5,429 bases of DNA from Fervidifonticultor_A octavus_A (GTDB lineage Bacteria > Sysuimicrobiota > Sysuimicrobiia > Sysuimicrobiales > Humicultoraceae), in contig JAVKID010000148.1 in NCBI GenBank assembly GCA_031459655.1, forward strand, positions 1 through 5,429. The letters run 5' to 3'. The notes beneath the pieces were generated by a model. The model was not told the DNA's origin and did no database searches. It saw only the letters and a program-made list of their open reading frames with translations. Shown piece after piece: positions 1 through 5,429 of this stretch. The position numbers and the translations under genes are program-made. Each line of letters begins with the position of its first letter. Positions within the stretch are counted from its first letter, which is position 1.

Positions 1-287
1 GCCAGGCAGGAAAGATCTGGCGCAAGCACGGCGCCCTCCAGTACTTCGAGTGCGTCGGTGATGATCTTCACCCGAAGCATGTCACTTTCACGTTCCCCAG
101 GACCGTGCGGGCCAAACCCGGGGAAACAGTGGTGTTCTCGTTCATCGTGTTCAAGTCGCGCGCGCACCGCGACCGGGTCAACGCCAGGGTGATGAAGGAT
201 CCGTCCCTGGACACGCCCAATCAGGCAATGCCGTTCGACATGAAGCGCATGGCCTACGGGGGGTTCAAGGTCCTGGTCGACGCTTAG
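1..287 (+). CDS. DUF1428 (YbaA-like) protein, 5'-truncated
   Basis: This is the 3' end of a gene whose start lies before the window; the reading frame is open from base 3 to a TAG stop at 285-287. The 94 visible residues match the DUF1428 family, whose E. coli member is YbaA. The clearest signature is the C-terminal block MPFDMKRMAYGGF, matching the family's conserved MPFDxKRMxYGGF ending. Upstream are the strand-like stretch ETVVFSFIVFKSRAHRD and the segment RVMKDPSL. Family members are about 115-120 residues, so roughly 25 N-terminal residues are missing. The family is a small cytosolic ferredoxin-like alpha/beta fold resembling dimeric alpha-beta barrel proteins, and no reaction is established for it. 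An internal ATG-like start (GTG at 105) is not the real start, because the homology continues upstream of it (for example WRKHGALQYFECV). The family assignment is firm; the function is unknown. Confidence 0.9.
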   Translation, partial: QAGKIWRKHGALQYFECVGDDLHPKHVTFTFPRTVRAKPGETVVFSFIVFKSRAHRDRVNARVMKDPSLDTPNQAMPFDMKRMAYGGFKVLVDA

Positions 288-341
288 CCCGGCAGAAGGA
301 CCTCGGCGGACTGCCGTCCGGCACGAGACCACAGGTCCCGG

Positions 342-350
342 TGGCATAAT
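342..350 (+). promoter_or_regulatory. Extended -10 promoter of the ligase gene, probably leaderless
   Basis: TGGCATAAT reads as an extended -10 element: TG (342-343), one base, then CATAAT (345-350), which matches TATAAT at five of six bases. It stands out in GC-rich surroundings. Only six bases separate it from the ligase ATG at 357, so the expected transcription start falls on or within a base or two of the A of the ATG. No SD-like sequence lies between, which fits a leaderless mRNA. No good -35 box is seen 17 bp upstream (CACGAG at 322-327), and the TG extension would compensate. This is inferred from sequence only. Confidence 0.6.
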
Positions 351-356
351 AGGTCC

Positions 357-2096
357 ATGAAGTACCGCCTGCTCGCCGAGGCCTACGCTGAGATCGAAAC
401 CACGACCTCGCGCCTGGCCATCACCCGGCTGCTGGCCGACCTCTTCCGCCAGGCGCCCCGCTCCGTCCTCGCCCGCCTCACCTACCTGACCCAGGGCAAA
501 CTCTATCCCGACTTCGAGGGGGTGGAGATCGGCGTGGCCGAGAAGACGGCGGTGCGCGCCGTGGCCCAGGCGGCGGGCCTTGCGCCGGAGGCTGTGACGC
601 GCCAGCTGGCCGCCTCCGGCGACCTCGGGTCGGTCGCCGAGACGCTGCTGGCGAAAAGCGCAGGGCGCCGGGCCACGCTGACCGTCGACGAGGTGTACGA
701 GGGGCTGGACCGCGCGGCGCGGGCCGCCGGCGAAGGCGCGCAGTCCGTCCGTATCGGGGCGGTCGCCGGATTACTGGCCAAAGCGACGCCCCCCGAGGCA
801 AAGTACATTGTGCGCATGGCCACGGGCAAGCTCCGTCTGGGCGTCGGGGACATGACCATCCTCGACGCCCTGGCCGAAGTCTTCGCCGGGGGGAAGCAGG
901 CCCGCCAGGAACTGGAGCGCGCCTACAACCTGACCTCTGATCTGGGCCAGATCGCCGCCACCGTCGCCGCGGGCGGCCTGGAGGCGATCCGCCAGGTTCA
1001 CGTGGTCGTGGGCAAACCAATCCGCCCGATGCTGGCCGAACGCCTGGGCGATCCGGCGGAGGTTCTGGTCAAACTGGGAGGACGGTGCGTCGCCGAGTAC
1101 AAGTACGACGGCGAGCGGCTGCAGATCCACAAAAAGGAGTCGGAGGTGGAGATCTTCTCCCGGCGCATGGAGAAGATCACCGCCCAGTACCCCGACGTGG
1201 CGGACCTGGCGCGGCGCTGCCTGGAGGCGCGCGAGGCCATCGTCGAGGGCGAGGTTGTGGCCGTGGACGCCGACACGGGCGAGCTGCGCCCGTTCCAGGA
1301 CCTCATGCCGCGCCGGCGCAAGTACGGCATCGAGGAGGCGGTGAAGGAGATCCCCGCGACGTTCTTCGCCTTCGACGCCGCTTACGTGGACGGGCGGGAT
1401 CTGACCACCGAACCCTACCAGGCGCGCCGGGCGGCCCTGGTCCGCATCCTCCGGCCGGCCGAGCAGTTCAAGCTGGCGACCTCCGCCGAGGTCTCTTCGG
1501 TGGAGGAACTGGAGCGGATTTTCGAACAGGCCGTCCAGGACGGCTGCGAAGGGCTCGTCTGCAAAGCCCCGGGGGGTCTCTACCAGGCCGGAGCCCGCGG
1601 GTGGCAGTGGATCAAGTTCAAGCGCGAGTACCGCAGCGAGATGACCGACGCCGTGGACCTCGTGGTCGTCGGCGCCTTCCACGGCCGGGGCCGGCGCGGC
1701 GGCACCTACGGGGCGCTGCTGATGGCCGCCTACGACGACGAGGAAGAGGACTTCAAAACGGTCTGCAAGCTGGGCACCGGCTTCTCCGATGAGTTCCTCG
1801 CCGGCCTCCCCGCGATGCTCCGCCGCCACGAGCGTTCGGAGCGGCCGGCGCGTGTCACGGCCCGCCTGACACCCGACGTCTGGATCGAGCCGGCGGTCGT
1901 CTACGAGGTCATCGGGGCGGAGATCACCCTGAGCCCCGTGCACACCGCCGGCTGGGATGTCCTCCGCCAGGGCAGCGGGCTGGCCATCCGCTTCCCCCGG
2001 TTCACACGCGTCCGGGACGACAAGGGCCCCACCGACGCCACGACGGTCGCCGAGCTGGTGGAGATGTACCGGCGCCGGTTGAAGAAGGCCGGGTAG
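357..2096 (+). CDS. lig: ATP-dependent DNA ligase (archaeal/Lig1-like, three-domain)
   Basis: The product is a 579-aa enzyme that seals nicks in duplex DNA, using ATP to form a ligase-AMP intermediate. It has the full three-domain layout. The N-terminal helical DNA-binding domain spans about 1-215 and includes the typical blocks LRLGVGDMTILDAL (159-172) and TSDLGQIA (193-200). The adenylation domain spans about 218-430 and opens with PIRPMLAE. The OB-fold domain runs from about 430 to the end. The nucleotidyltransferase motifs are intact: motif I KYDG with the AMP-accepting Lys249, motif III FSRR (267-270), IIIa FFAFDAAY (336-343), IV EGLVCK (398-403), V WIKFK (418-422) and VI RVRDDK (551-556). 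EVIGAEITLSPVHTAG (517-532) is typical of archaeal-type ligases. The length matches the family (about 550-600 aa). There are no polymerase or phosphoesterase domains, so it is not LigD. The bacterial replicative ligase is normally NAD-dependent LigA, so this one is probably for repair or accessory use. It is most likely translated from a leaderless mRNA. Confidence 0.96.
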   Translation: MKYRLLAEAYAEIETTTSRLAITRLLADLFRQAPRSVLARLTYLTQGKLYPDFEGVEIGVAEKTAVRAVAQAAGLAPEAVTRQLAASGDLGSVAETLLAKSAGRRATLTVDEVYEGLDRAARAAGEGAQSVRIGAVAGLLAKATPPEAKYIVRMATGKLRLGVGDMTILDALAEVFAGGKQARQELERAYNLTSDLGQIAATVAAGGLEAIRQVHVVVGKPIRPMLAERLGDPAEVLVKLGGRCVAEYKYDGERLQIHKKESEVEIFSRRMEKITAQYPDVADLARRCLEAREAIVEGEVVAVDADTGELRPFQDLMPRRRKYGIEEAVKEIPATFFAFDAAYVDGRDLTTEPYQARRAALVRILRPAEQFKLATSAEVSSVEELERIFEQAVQDGCEGLVCKAPGGLYQAGARGWQWIKFKREYRSEMTDAVDLVVVGAFHGRGRRGGTYGALLMAAYDDEEEDFKTVCKLGTGFSDEFLAGLPAMLRRHERSERPARVTARLTPDVWIEPAVVYEVIGAEITLSPVHTAGWDVLRQGSGLAIRFPRFTRVRDDKGPTDATTVAELVEMYRRRLKKAG

Positions 2097-2125
2097 CGCC
2101 CCTCCCAGGTCGGCTGAAATTGCGG

Positions 2126-2154
2126 TTGTGCCCGGACGGAATCCGTGAGACAAT
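2126..2154 (+). promoter_or_regulatory. Candidate promoter of the cold-shock gene, with palindromic spacer
   Basis: TTGTGC (2126-2131) and GACAAT (2149-2154) are separated by 17 bp, and a TG precedes the -10 by one base (2146-2147), giving a plausible sigma-70-type promoter. The -10 matches TATAAT at four of six bases and the -35 matches TTGACA at three of six. Transcription would start near 2161 and leave a leader of about 55 nt. The spacer holds the perfect 11-bp palindrome ACGGAATCCGT (2136-2146), a possible operator. A competing extended -10, TGTGATAGT (2183-2191), would give a shorter leader of about 18 nt. Neither is strong enough to be certain. Confidence 0.3.
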
Positions 2155-2201
2155 GAGCAGGCGTCGCAGAAGCTGGTTCCTCTGTGATAGTCTGCGGGAC
2201 G

Positions 2202-2208
2202 AAGGTGG
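2202..2208 (+). promoter_or_regulatory. Ribosome binding site that sets the GTG start of the cold-shock gene
   Basis: AAGGTGG differs from the ideal AAGGAGG at one base and ends 7 nt before the GTG at 2216. This supports the GTG as the start, rather than the in-frame upstream ATG at 2153 or TTG at 2120. Confidence 0.7.
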
Positions 2209-2215
2209 GAAGATC

Positions 2216-2422
2216 GTGGCGACAGGCACCGTCAAGTGGTTCAATAGCGAGAAGGGGTACGGCTTCATTACCCCGGAGGACGGCTCCAAGGACCTCTTCG
2301 TGCATTACAGCGCGATCGAGGGCGAGGGTTACAAGTCGTTGAACGAGGGGCAGAAGGTCGAATACACTGAGGGGCAGGGGCAGAAGGGTCCCCAGGCGAC
2401 CCGAGTCCGACCCATCGGGTAG
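2216..2422 (+). CDS. csp: CspA-family cold-shock protein
   Basis: The product is a 68-aa single cold-shock domain, a five-stranded OB-fold that binds single-stranded RNA and DNA and acts in the cytosol as an RNA chaperone or translation modulator. It begins MATGTVKWFNSEKGYGFI, the standard start of the family. RNP1 is KGYGFI (13-18) and RNP2 lies in DLFVHYSAI (26-34), with the nucleic-acid-binding aromatics Trp8, Phe9, Tyr15, Phe17, Phe28, His30 and Tyr31 in place. The end, GPQATRVRPIG, is also typical. I chose the GTG at 2216 because it gives the usual family length and has a good SD 7 nt upstream. The frame stays open upstream to an ATG at 2153, which would add 21 arginine-rich residues with no family support. 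The gene stands alone, with a candidate promoter before it and a hairpin terminator after it. Whether it is cold-induced or constitutive cannot be told from the sequence. Confidence 0.96.
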   Translation: MATGTVKWFNSEKGYGFITPEDGSKDLFVHYSAIEGEGYKSLNEGQKVEYTEGQGQKGPQATRVRPIG

Positions 2423-2450
2423 CGTTCTTCCGTCCGCCAACAGCGCAGGC

Positions 2451-2480
2451 GAAGGCCCGGGCGTCACCGCCCGGGCCTTC
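2451..2480 (+). terminator. Strong hairpin after the cold-shock gene, probable terminator without T tract
   Basis: GAAGGCCCGGGCG (2451-2463) and CGCCCGGGCCTTC (2468-2480) are perfect 13-bp inverted repeats around a 4-nt TCAC loop. The hairpin starts 28 nt after the csp stop codon. The bases that follow (TGACGTCCGC) are not T-rich, nor is the flank on the other strand, so it is not a textbook intrinsic terminator. Its position and stability still favour a terminator or an mRNA 3'-end stabiliser that separates csp from the peptidase gene. Confidence 0.65.
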
Positions 2481-2551
2481 TGACGTCCGCACCACGCCGC
2501 AGGTTTCGAGGACGTTCGATCAGTAGGAACCCGGGAAGGTGCGCCGTAGTG

Positions 2552-2577
2552 GTCTCCTGCATCCCGTCTCAGGAGGC
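2552..2577 (+). promoter_or_regulatory. SD of the peptidase gene inside a predicted hairpin
   Basis: The peptidase start has a perfect SD, AGGAGG (2571-2576), 6 nt before the ATG at 2583. The same bases can pair with an upstream anti-SD segment: GTCTCCTG (2552-2559) with CAGGAGGC (2570-2577). This forms an 8-bp stem with one G-U pair and a 10-nt loop, and it covers the whole SD. The arrangement is one that can limit translation initiation until the helix opens. That it regulates anything is inference, since a G/C-rich leader can form such a helix by chance. Confidence 0.45.
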
Positions 2578-2582
2578 AAAGG

Positions 2583-4583
2583 ATGAGCCCCCGTCCGATC
2601 GAAATCGAGGATCTCCTGGCCGTCCGCTTCCCGCACGATCCGACCGTATCCCCCGACGGCACACGCGTCGTCTTCGCGCTCGGCCGGCTGGATGTCGAGT
2701 CGAACGAGATACGGTCGGCGCTGTGGATGGTGCCGACAGGCGGCGGCCCGCCCAGCCCGTTCACGGGTGAGGAGGCCCGTGACACGAAGCCCACCTGGTC
2801 CCCCGACGGGCGCCGGATTGCCTTCCTCTCGACGCGCGGGGGCCGGCGTCTGGGCCGGAGGAAAAGCGCACCGCAGCTGTGGGTGATGCCCGCCGGCGGC
2901 GGGGAGGCGGTGCAGCGGACCTTCTTCCGACACGGTGTCGCGCAGCCCGCCTGGTCGCCGGATGGACGCACGCTGGCCTTCGCCTCGCGGGGCGGCCTGG
3001 AGCAGATCGAGCAGCGGGAAGACGAGGAGGTGGTGGTCCGCGAGATCCGCCGGGCCAAGTTCAAGTTCGACGGCTTCGGCTGGGTCGAGCGTCCGGCGCA
3101 CATCTGGATTGTCTCCCCGGAGGCGGGAACCCCCGTCCGACTCACCGACGGCGAGTTCGACCACGAGTTCCCGGTGTGGCTGAACGACCATGAGATCGTG
3201 TGCGTGGCCAACCGCACCCCGGCAGCGGATCTCAGCCTGGTCCGCGGCCTCTGGGCGGTGGACGTACGCACGCGTGAGATGCGGCAGCTCACGCAGCACG
3301 GCGGCCCCTGCCTCTCGCCTGCTCCCTCCCCCGACGGGCGGTGGATCGCCTTCATCGGCCACGATCTCCACGCGGGCACGGCGACGAACATGGCGGTCTA
3401 TGTCGTCCCCTCCGCCGGCGGCCCGGTCACCAATCTGACGGAACGCTTCGACCGCTCGGTGGGCAACGCCGTGGGCAGCGATCTGCGGCTCGCTCCCCTC
3501 GTCCCCCGACTGGCCTGGGACGGCGACGGAGCGATCCTCTTCCTGGCCACCGACGCGGGGCAGACGCACCTCTATAGGGTGCGACCCGAGGAACGGACGG
3601 TGCGTCAGGTGAGCGCCGGCAGCGAAGTGATCGCCGACTTCCACGTCGGCGGCGGGACAACGGTCGTTCAGCGGATCGGCCCCGCCTCCTTCGACGAGCT
3701 GTGGGTGGCGACCGACGGGCACCTTCGCCCCCTGACCGGCGTGAACGACGGCCTGACCAGGGAGGTCGCGCTCGGATCCCCGGAGCGTTTCCCCTACACC
3801 GGAGCCGACGGCTGGCCGATGGAGGGCTGGATCCTGACCCCGCCCGGCTTCGATCCCTCCCGGCGCTACCCGGCCGTCCTGCGCATCCACGGGGGGCCGC
3901 ACGCGGCCTTCGGCGAGGCCTGCAGCCACTACGCGCAGCTCCTCGCCGCCCGCGGATACGTCGTGATCATGACCAATCCCCGCGGGAGCCAGGGCTACGG
4001 GGAGACGTTCACCCGCGCGGTGGTCGGGGACTGGGGCGGCAAGGACGCGGAGGACATCCTGCGCGGCCTGGAGGCCGTGCTGGCGCGAGGATTCGTCGAT
4101 CCCGGGCGCGTCGCGGTCACCGGCGGCTCGTACGGCGGGTTCATGACGAACTGGCTGATCACCCATACCCCGCGGTTCCGCTGCGCCGTCAGCGAGGTGT
4201 GCGTCAGCAACCTGCACAACTTTTACGGCACGAGCGACATCGGCGCGACCTGGGGCGAAGCCGAGTGGGGAGCGACGCCGTGGGACGATCCGCAGACCCT
4301 GCTGGCCCGCTCGCCGCTGACCTTCGTCCGGAACGTCCAGACCCCGGTCCTGCTCACGGCCAATGAGGACGACCACCGCTGCCCGGTCGAGCAGTCGGAG
4401 CAGTTCTTCATCGCCCTGAAGAAGCTGGGAAAGGAGGCGGTGTTCCTTCGCTTCCCGGGAGAGAGCCACACCATGAGCAGCACCGGCCGGCCCAGGGCTC
4501 GCCTCGAGCGGCTGAAGCGCCTGCTGGAATGGTACGCTCTGTACCTGCAGGAGGCCAGATCGGCTGTGCCGGCGGGGCGGTAG
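2583..4583 (+). CDS. S9 family peptidase (prolyl oligopeptidase / acylaminoacyl-peptidase type, YuxL-like)
   Basis: The product is a 666-aa serine peptidase of clan SC that would cleave short peptides, releasing N-terminal acylated residues or dipeptides. The exact substrate cannot be read from sequence. The N-terminal half (about 1-385) is a beta-propeller that gates access to the active site and shows PD40-type SPDG turns at 23, 73, 125 and 249. The C-terminal alpha/beta-hydrolase domain (about 400-660) carries HGGP (436-439), which helps form the oxyanion hole, and the nucleophile elbow GGSYGG with Ser516. The likely acid is Asp597 in NEDDHRCP and the likely catalytic His is His629 in FPGESHTMS. 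The ending, with GRPRARLERLKRLLEWY, resembles B. subtilis YuxL and acylaminoacyl peptidases. There is no signal peptide or membrane segment, so it should be cytosolic, probably working in peptide turnover. The start is fixed by AGGAGG 6 nt upstream. A BNR propeller gene follows 31 nt downstream, probably in the same operon. I see no convincing promoter of its own in 2481-2551. Confidence 0.95.
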   Translation: MSPRPIEIEDLLAVRFPHDPTVSPDGTRVVFALGRLDVESNEIRSALWMVPTGGGPPSPFTGEEARDTKPTWSPDGRRIAFLSTRGGRRLGRRKSAPQLWVMPAGGGEAVQRTFFRHGVAQPAWSPDGRTLAFASRGGLEQIEQREDEEVVVREIRRAKFKFDGFGWVERPAHIWIVSPEAGTPVRLTDGEFDHEFPVWLNDHEIVCVANRTPAADLSLVRGLWAVDVRTREMRQLTQHGGPCLSPAPSPDGRWIAFIGHDLHAGTATNMAVYVVPSAGGPVTNLTERFDRSVGNAVGSDLRLAPLVPRLAWDGDGAILFLATDAGQTHLYRVRPEERTVRQVSAGSEVIADFHVGGGTTVVQRIGPASFDELWVATDGHLRPLTGVNDGLTREVALGSPERFPYTGADGWPMEGWILTPPGFDPSRRYPAVLRIHGGPHAAFGEACSHYAQLLAARGYVVIMTNPRGSQGYGETFTRAVVGDWGGKDAEDILRGLEAVLARGFVDPGRVAVTGGSYGGFMTNWLITHTPRFRCAVSEVCVSNLHNFYGTSDIGATWGEAEWGATPWDDPQTLLARSPLTFVRNVQTPVLLTANEDDHRCPVEQSEQFFIALKKLGKEAVFLRFPGESHTMSSTGRPRARLERLKRLLEWYALYLQEARSAVPAGR

Positions 4584-4602
4584 GCGATGCCGCCTACGGA
4601 AT

Positions 4603-4609
4603 GAGGTGG
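4603..4609 (+). promoter_or_regulatory. Ribosome binding site of the BNR propeller gene
   Basis: GAGGTGG ends 5 nt before the ATG at 4615 and differs from GAGGAGG at one base. It supports that ATG as the start and translation from a message shared with the peptidase gene. Confidence 0.65.
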
Positions 4610-4614
4610 CGGGC

Positions 4615-5429
4615 ATGACCGCGCTGCTCGTGGCCACGGAGCGGGCTCTGTTCGTTGCGCGTCGAGCGACACACTGGTCCGTTGAGGAATCTTTGAAGGA
4701 CAGATCTCCCGAAGCCCTCGCGGTTGATCCCCACCATCCCGGGCGTGCCTACGCCGGCACCTGGGGCCACGGCTTATGGCGCACCGACGACGCCGGCCGA
4801 ACCTGGGATCAGGTCGGCCGGGGAATCGCGCACGCCGAGGTCACGGCCGTCGCCGTCAGCCCGACCGAAGCGGACGTGGTGTATGCGGGGACCGAGCCGA
4901 GCGCGGTCTTCCGCTCTGAGAACGGTGGAGCGACGTGGAGCGAACTCTCAGGCTTGCGGGCGCTTCCTTCGTCCCGATCGTGGGCCTTCCCGCCGCGTCC
5001 CGAAACCCACCACGTGCGCTGGATCGAAACCGATCCGACGGTCCCCGGGAGAGTCTTCGTGGCGATCGAAGCCGGCGCGCTGGTCCGCACGCTCGACGGC
5101 GGCCGGACCTGGCTGGACCGGGTGCGCGGAGGGCCGATCGACACGCACACGGCCGCCACGCACACCCTGGCGCCCGGCCGGCTGTACTCCGCCGCGGGAG
5201 ACGGCTACTTCGAGAGCACGGATGCGGGCGAGAGCTGGGCTCGTCGGGTGGACGGCCTGCAGCAGCGCTACCTCGTGGGGGTGGCGGTCGATTCGGCCGA
5301 CCCGGATGCCGTCATCGTCTCTGCCGCATCAGGTCCTTACGTCGCGTACAGCCCCCGCCGCGCCGAAGCCTACGTCTACCGCAAGAGCGCAAAGGGGGGA
5401 TTCCAGCCGGCCATGGCCGGACTGCCGGA
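4615..5429 (+). CDS. BNR/Asp-box beta-propeller protein (sialidase/VPS10-like fold), 3'-truncated
   Basis: The frame is open from the ATG at 4615 to the window end: 271 codons, with the stop lying beyond. Four Asp-box (BNR) motifs of the S/T-x-D-x-G-x-T-W type are visible: TDDAGRTW (57-64), SENGGATW (101-108), a variant TLDGGRTW (159-166) and STDAGESW (201-208). Between them are blade strands such as LAVDPHHPGRAYAGTWGHGL and VAVSPTEADVVYAGT. This is the WD40/YVTN/BNR-like propeller family, often labelled glycosyl hydrolase or exo-alpha-sialidase. The repeats define the fold, not the enzyme. The sialidase catalytic set (arginine triad, Tyr/Glu pair) cannot be recognised here, so no hydrolase activity is claimed. 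There is no signal peptide, which is unusual for secreted sialidase-like proteins and suggests a cytosolic binding or scaffold role. The gene lies 31 nt after the peptidase stop with its own SD, so co-transcription is likely. Related proteins are often somewhat over 300 aa, so perhaps one or two blades are missing. Confidence 0.85.
   Translation, partial: MTALLVATERALFVARRATHWSVEESLKDRSPEALAVDPHHPGRAYAGTWGHGLWRTDDAGRTWDQVGRGIAHAEVTAVAVSPTEADVVYAGTEPSAVFRSENGGATWSELSGLRALPSSRSWAFPPRPETHHVRWIETDPTVPGRVFVAIEAGALVRTLDGGRTWLDRVRGGPIDTHTAATHTLAPGRLYSAAGDGYFESTDAGESWARRVDGLQQRYLVGVAVDSADPDAVIVSAASGPYVAYSPRRAEAYVYRKSAKGGFQPAMAGLP

Noticed and set aside
290..320. Possible terminator after the DUF1428 gene (CGGAC/GTCCG at 307-320, or CGGCAG/CTGCCG at 290-316)
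   Set aside because: The stems are only 5-6 bp, they exclude each other, and no T run follows. This is expected by chance in GC-rich sequence.
357..2096. Reading the ligase as part of a defence or NHEJ cassette
   Set aside because: No Ku, LigD polymerase or phosphoesterase domain, helicase, nuclease or toxin gene is present in the window, and the neighbours are ordinary housekeeping types.
771..2153. A 460-codon minus-strand open frame opposite the ligase, and another at 1901-3391 spanning three genes
   Set aside because: Both are antisense shadows of well-supported + strand genes. They have no known motifs, and the second one runs across intergenic regions and a terminator.
4587..4604. Five-residue mini-ORF (MPPTE) between the peptidase and the BNR gene
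   Set aside because: It is too short to judge, and the spacing looks like plain intergenic sequence. Its stop lies next to the SD of the BNR gene, but nothing else suggests a role.
2520..4637. A 705-codon open frame on the minus strand opposite the S9 peptidase, longer than the peptidase itself
   Set aside because: It mirrors the codon structure of the peptidase in a GC-rich genome, where stops are rare on the opposite strand. Its translation is low-complexity Arg/Gly/Ala/Pro-rich with no recognisable domain, whereas the + strand frame has a complete catalytic triad.
1..5429. CRISPR array, tRNA, rRNA, insertion sequence or attachment site
   Set aside because: I saw no spaced direct repeats, cloverleaf or conserved RNA segments, transposase motifs or terminal inverted repeats on either strand.

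Overview
The window is a GC-rich stretch of bacterial chromosome. All five protein genes lie on the + strand, are closely spaced, and mostly end codons in G or C. The content is ordinary housekeeping and accessory metabolism: a DUF1428 protein, an ATP-dependent DNA ligase, a cold-shock protein, an S9 peptidase and a BNR/Asp-box propeller protein. There is no sign of a mobile element, CRISPR array, rRNA or tRNA. The SD-led starts, CspA-type protein and YuxL-like peptidase point to a bacterium. The ligase is of the three-domain archaeal/eukaryotic Lig1-like kind found in several deep-branching, often uncultured, high-GC bacterial lineages. I cannot name the phylum from this sequence alone.

Layout. 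Positions 1-287 hold the 3' end of a DUF1428 (YbaA-like) gene. A 69-bp gap follows, carrying an extended -10 element so close to the next ATG that the ligase mRNA is probably leaderless. Positions 357-2096 encode the 579-aa ATP-dependent DNA ligase. The 119-bp gap after it holds a tentative promoter, a small palindrome and a Shine-Dalgarno (SD) sequence. Positions 2216-2422 encode a 68-aa cold-shock protein starting at GTG. A perfect 13-bp hairpin at 2451-2480 follows it, most likely a terminator although it has no T tract. Positions 2583-4583 encode a 666-aa S9 prolyl-oligopeptidase-family peptidase. Its strong SD lies inside a predicted 8-bp hairpin. After 31 bp, a propeller protein with four Asp-boxes starts at 4615 and runs off the window end.

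How the genes relate. The ligase and the cold-shock gene each appear to have their own promoter. The peptidase and the BNR protein are spaced like an operon, and both seem to be cytosolic because neither has a signal peptide. I see no clear functional link between the ligase and the peptidase modules. No Ku, LigD-type domains, helicase or nuclease sits beside the ligase, so a repair or defence cassette is not supported. I did not find a convincing new multi-gene system. The points most worth a second look are regulatory: the leaderless extended -10 promoter, the SD-masking hairpin, and the palindrome in the cold-shock promoter spacer.
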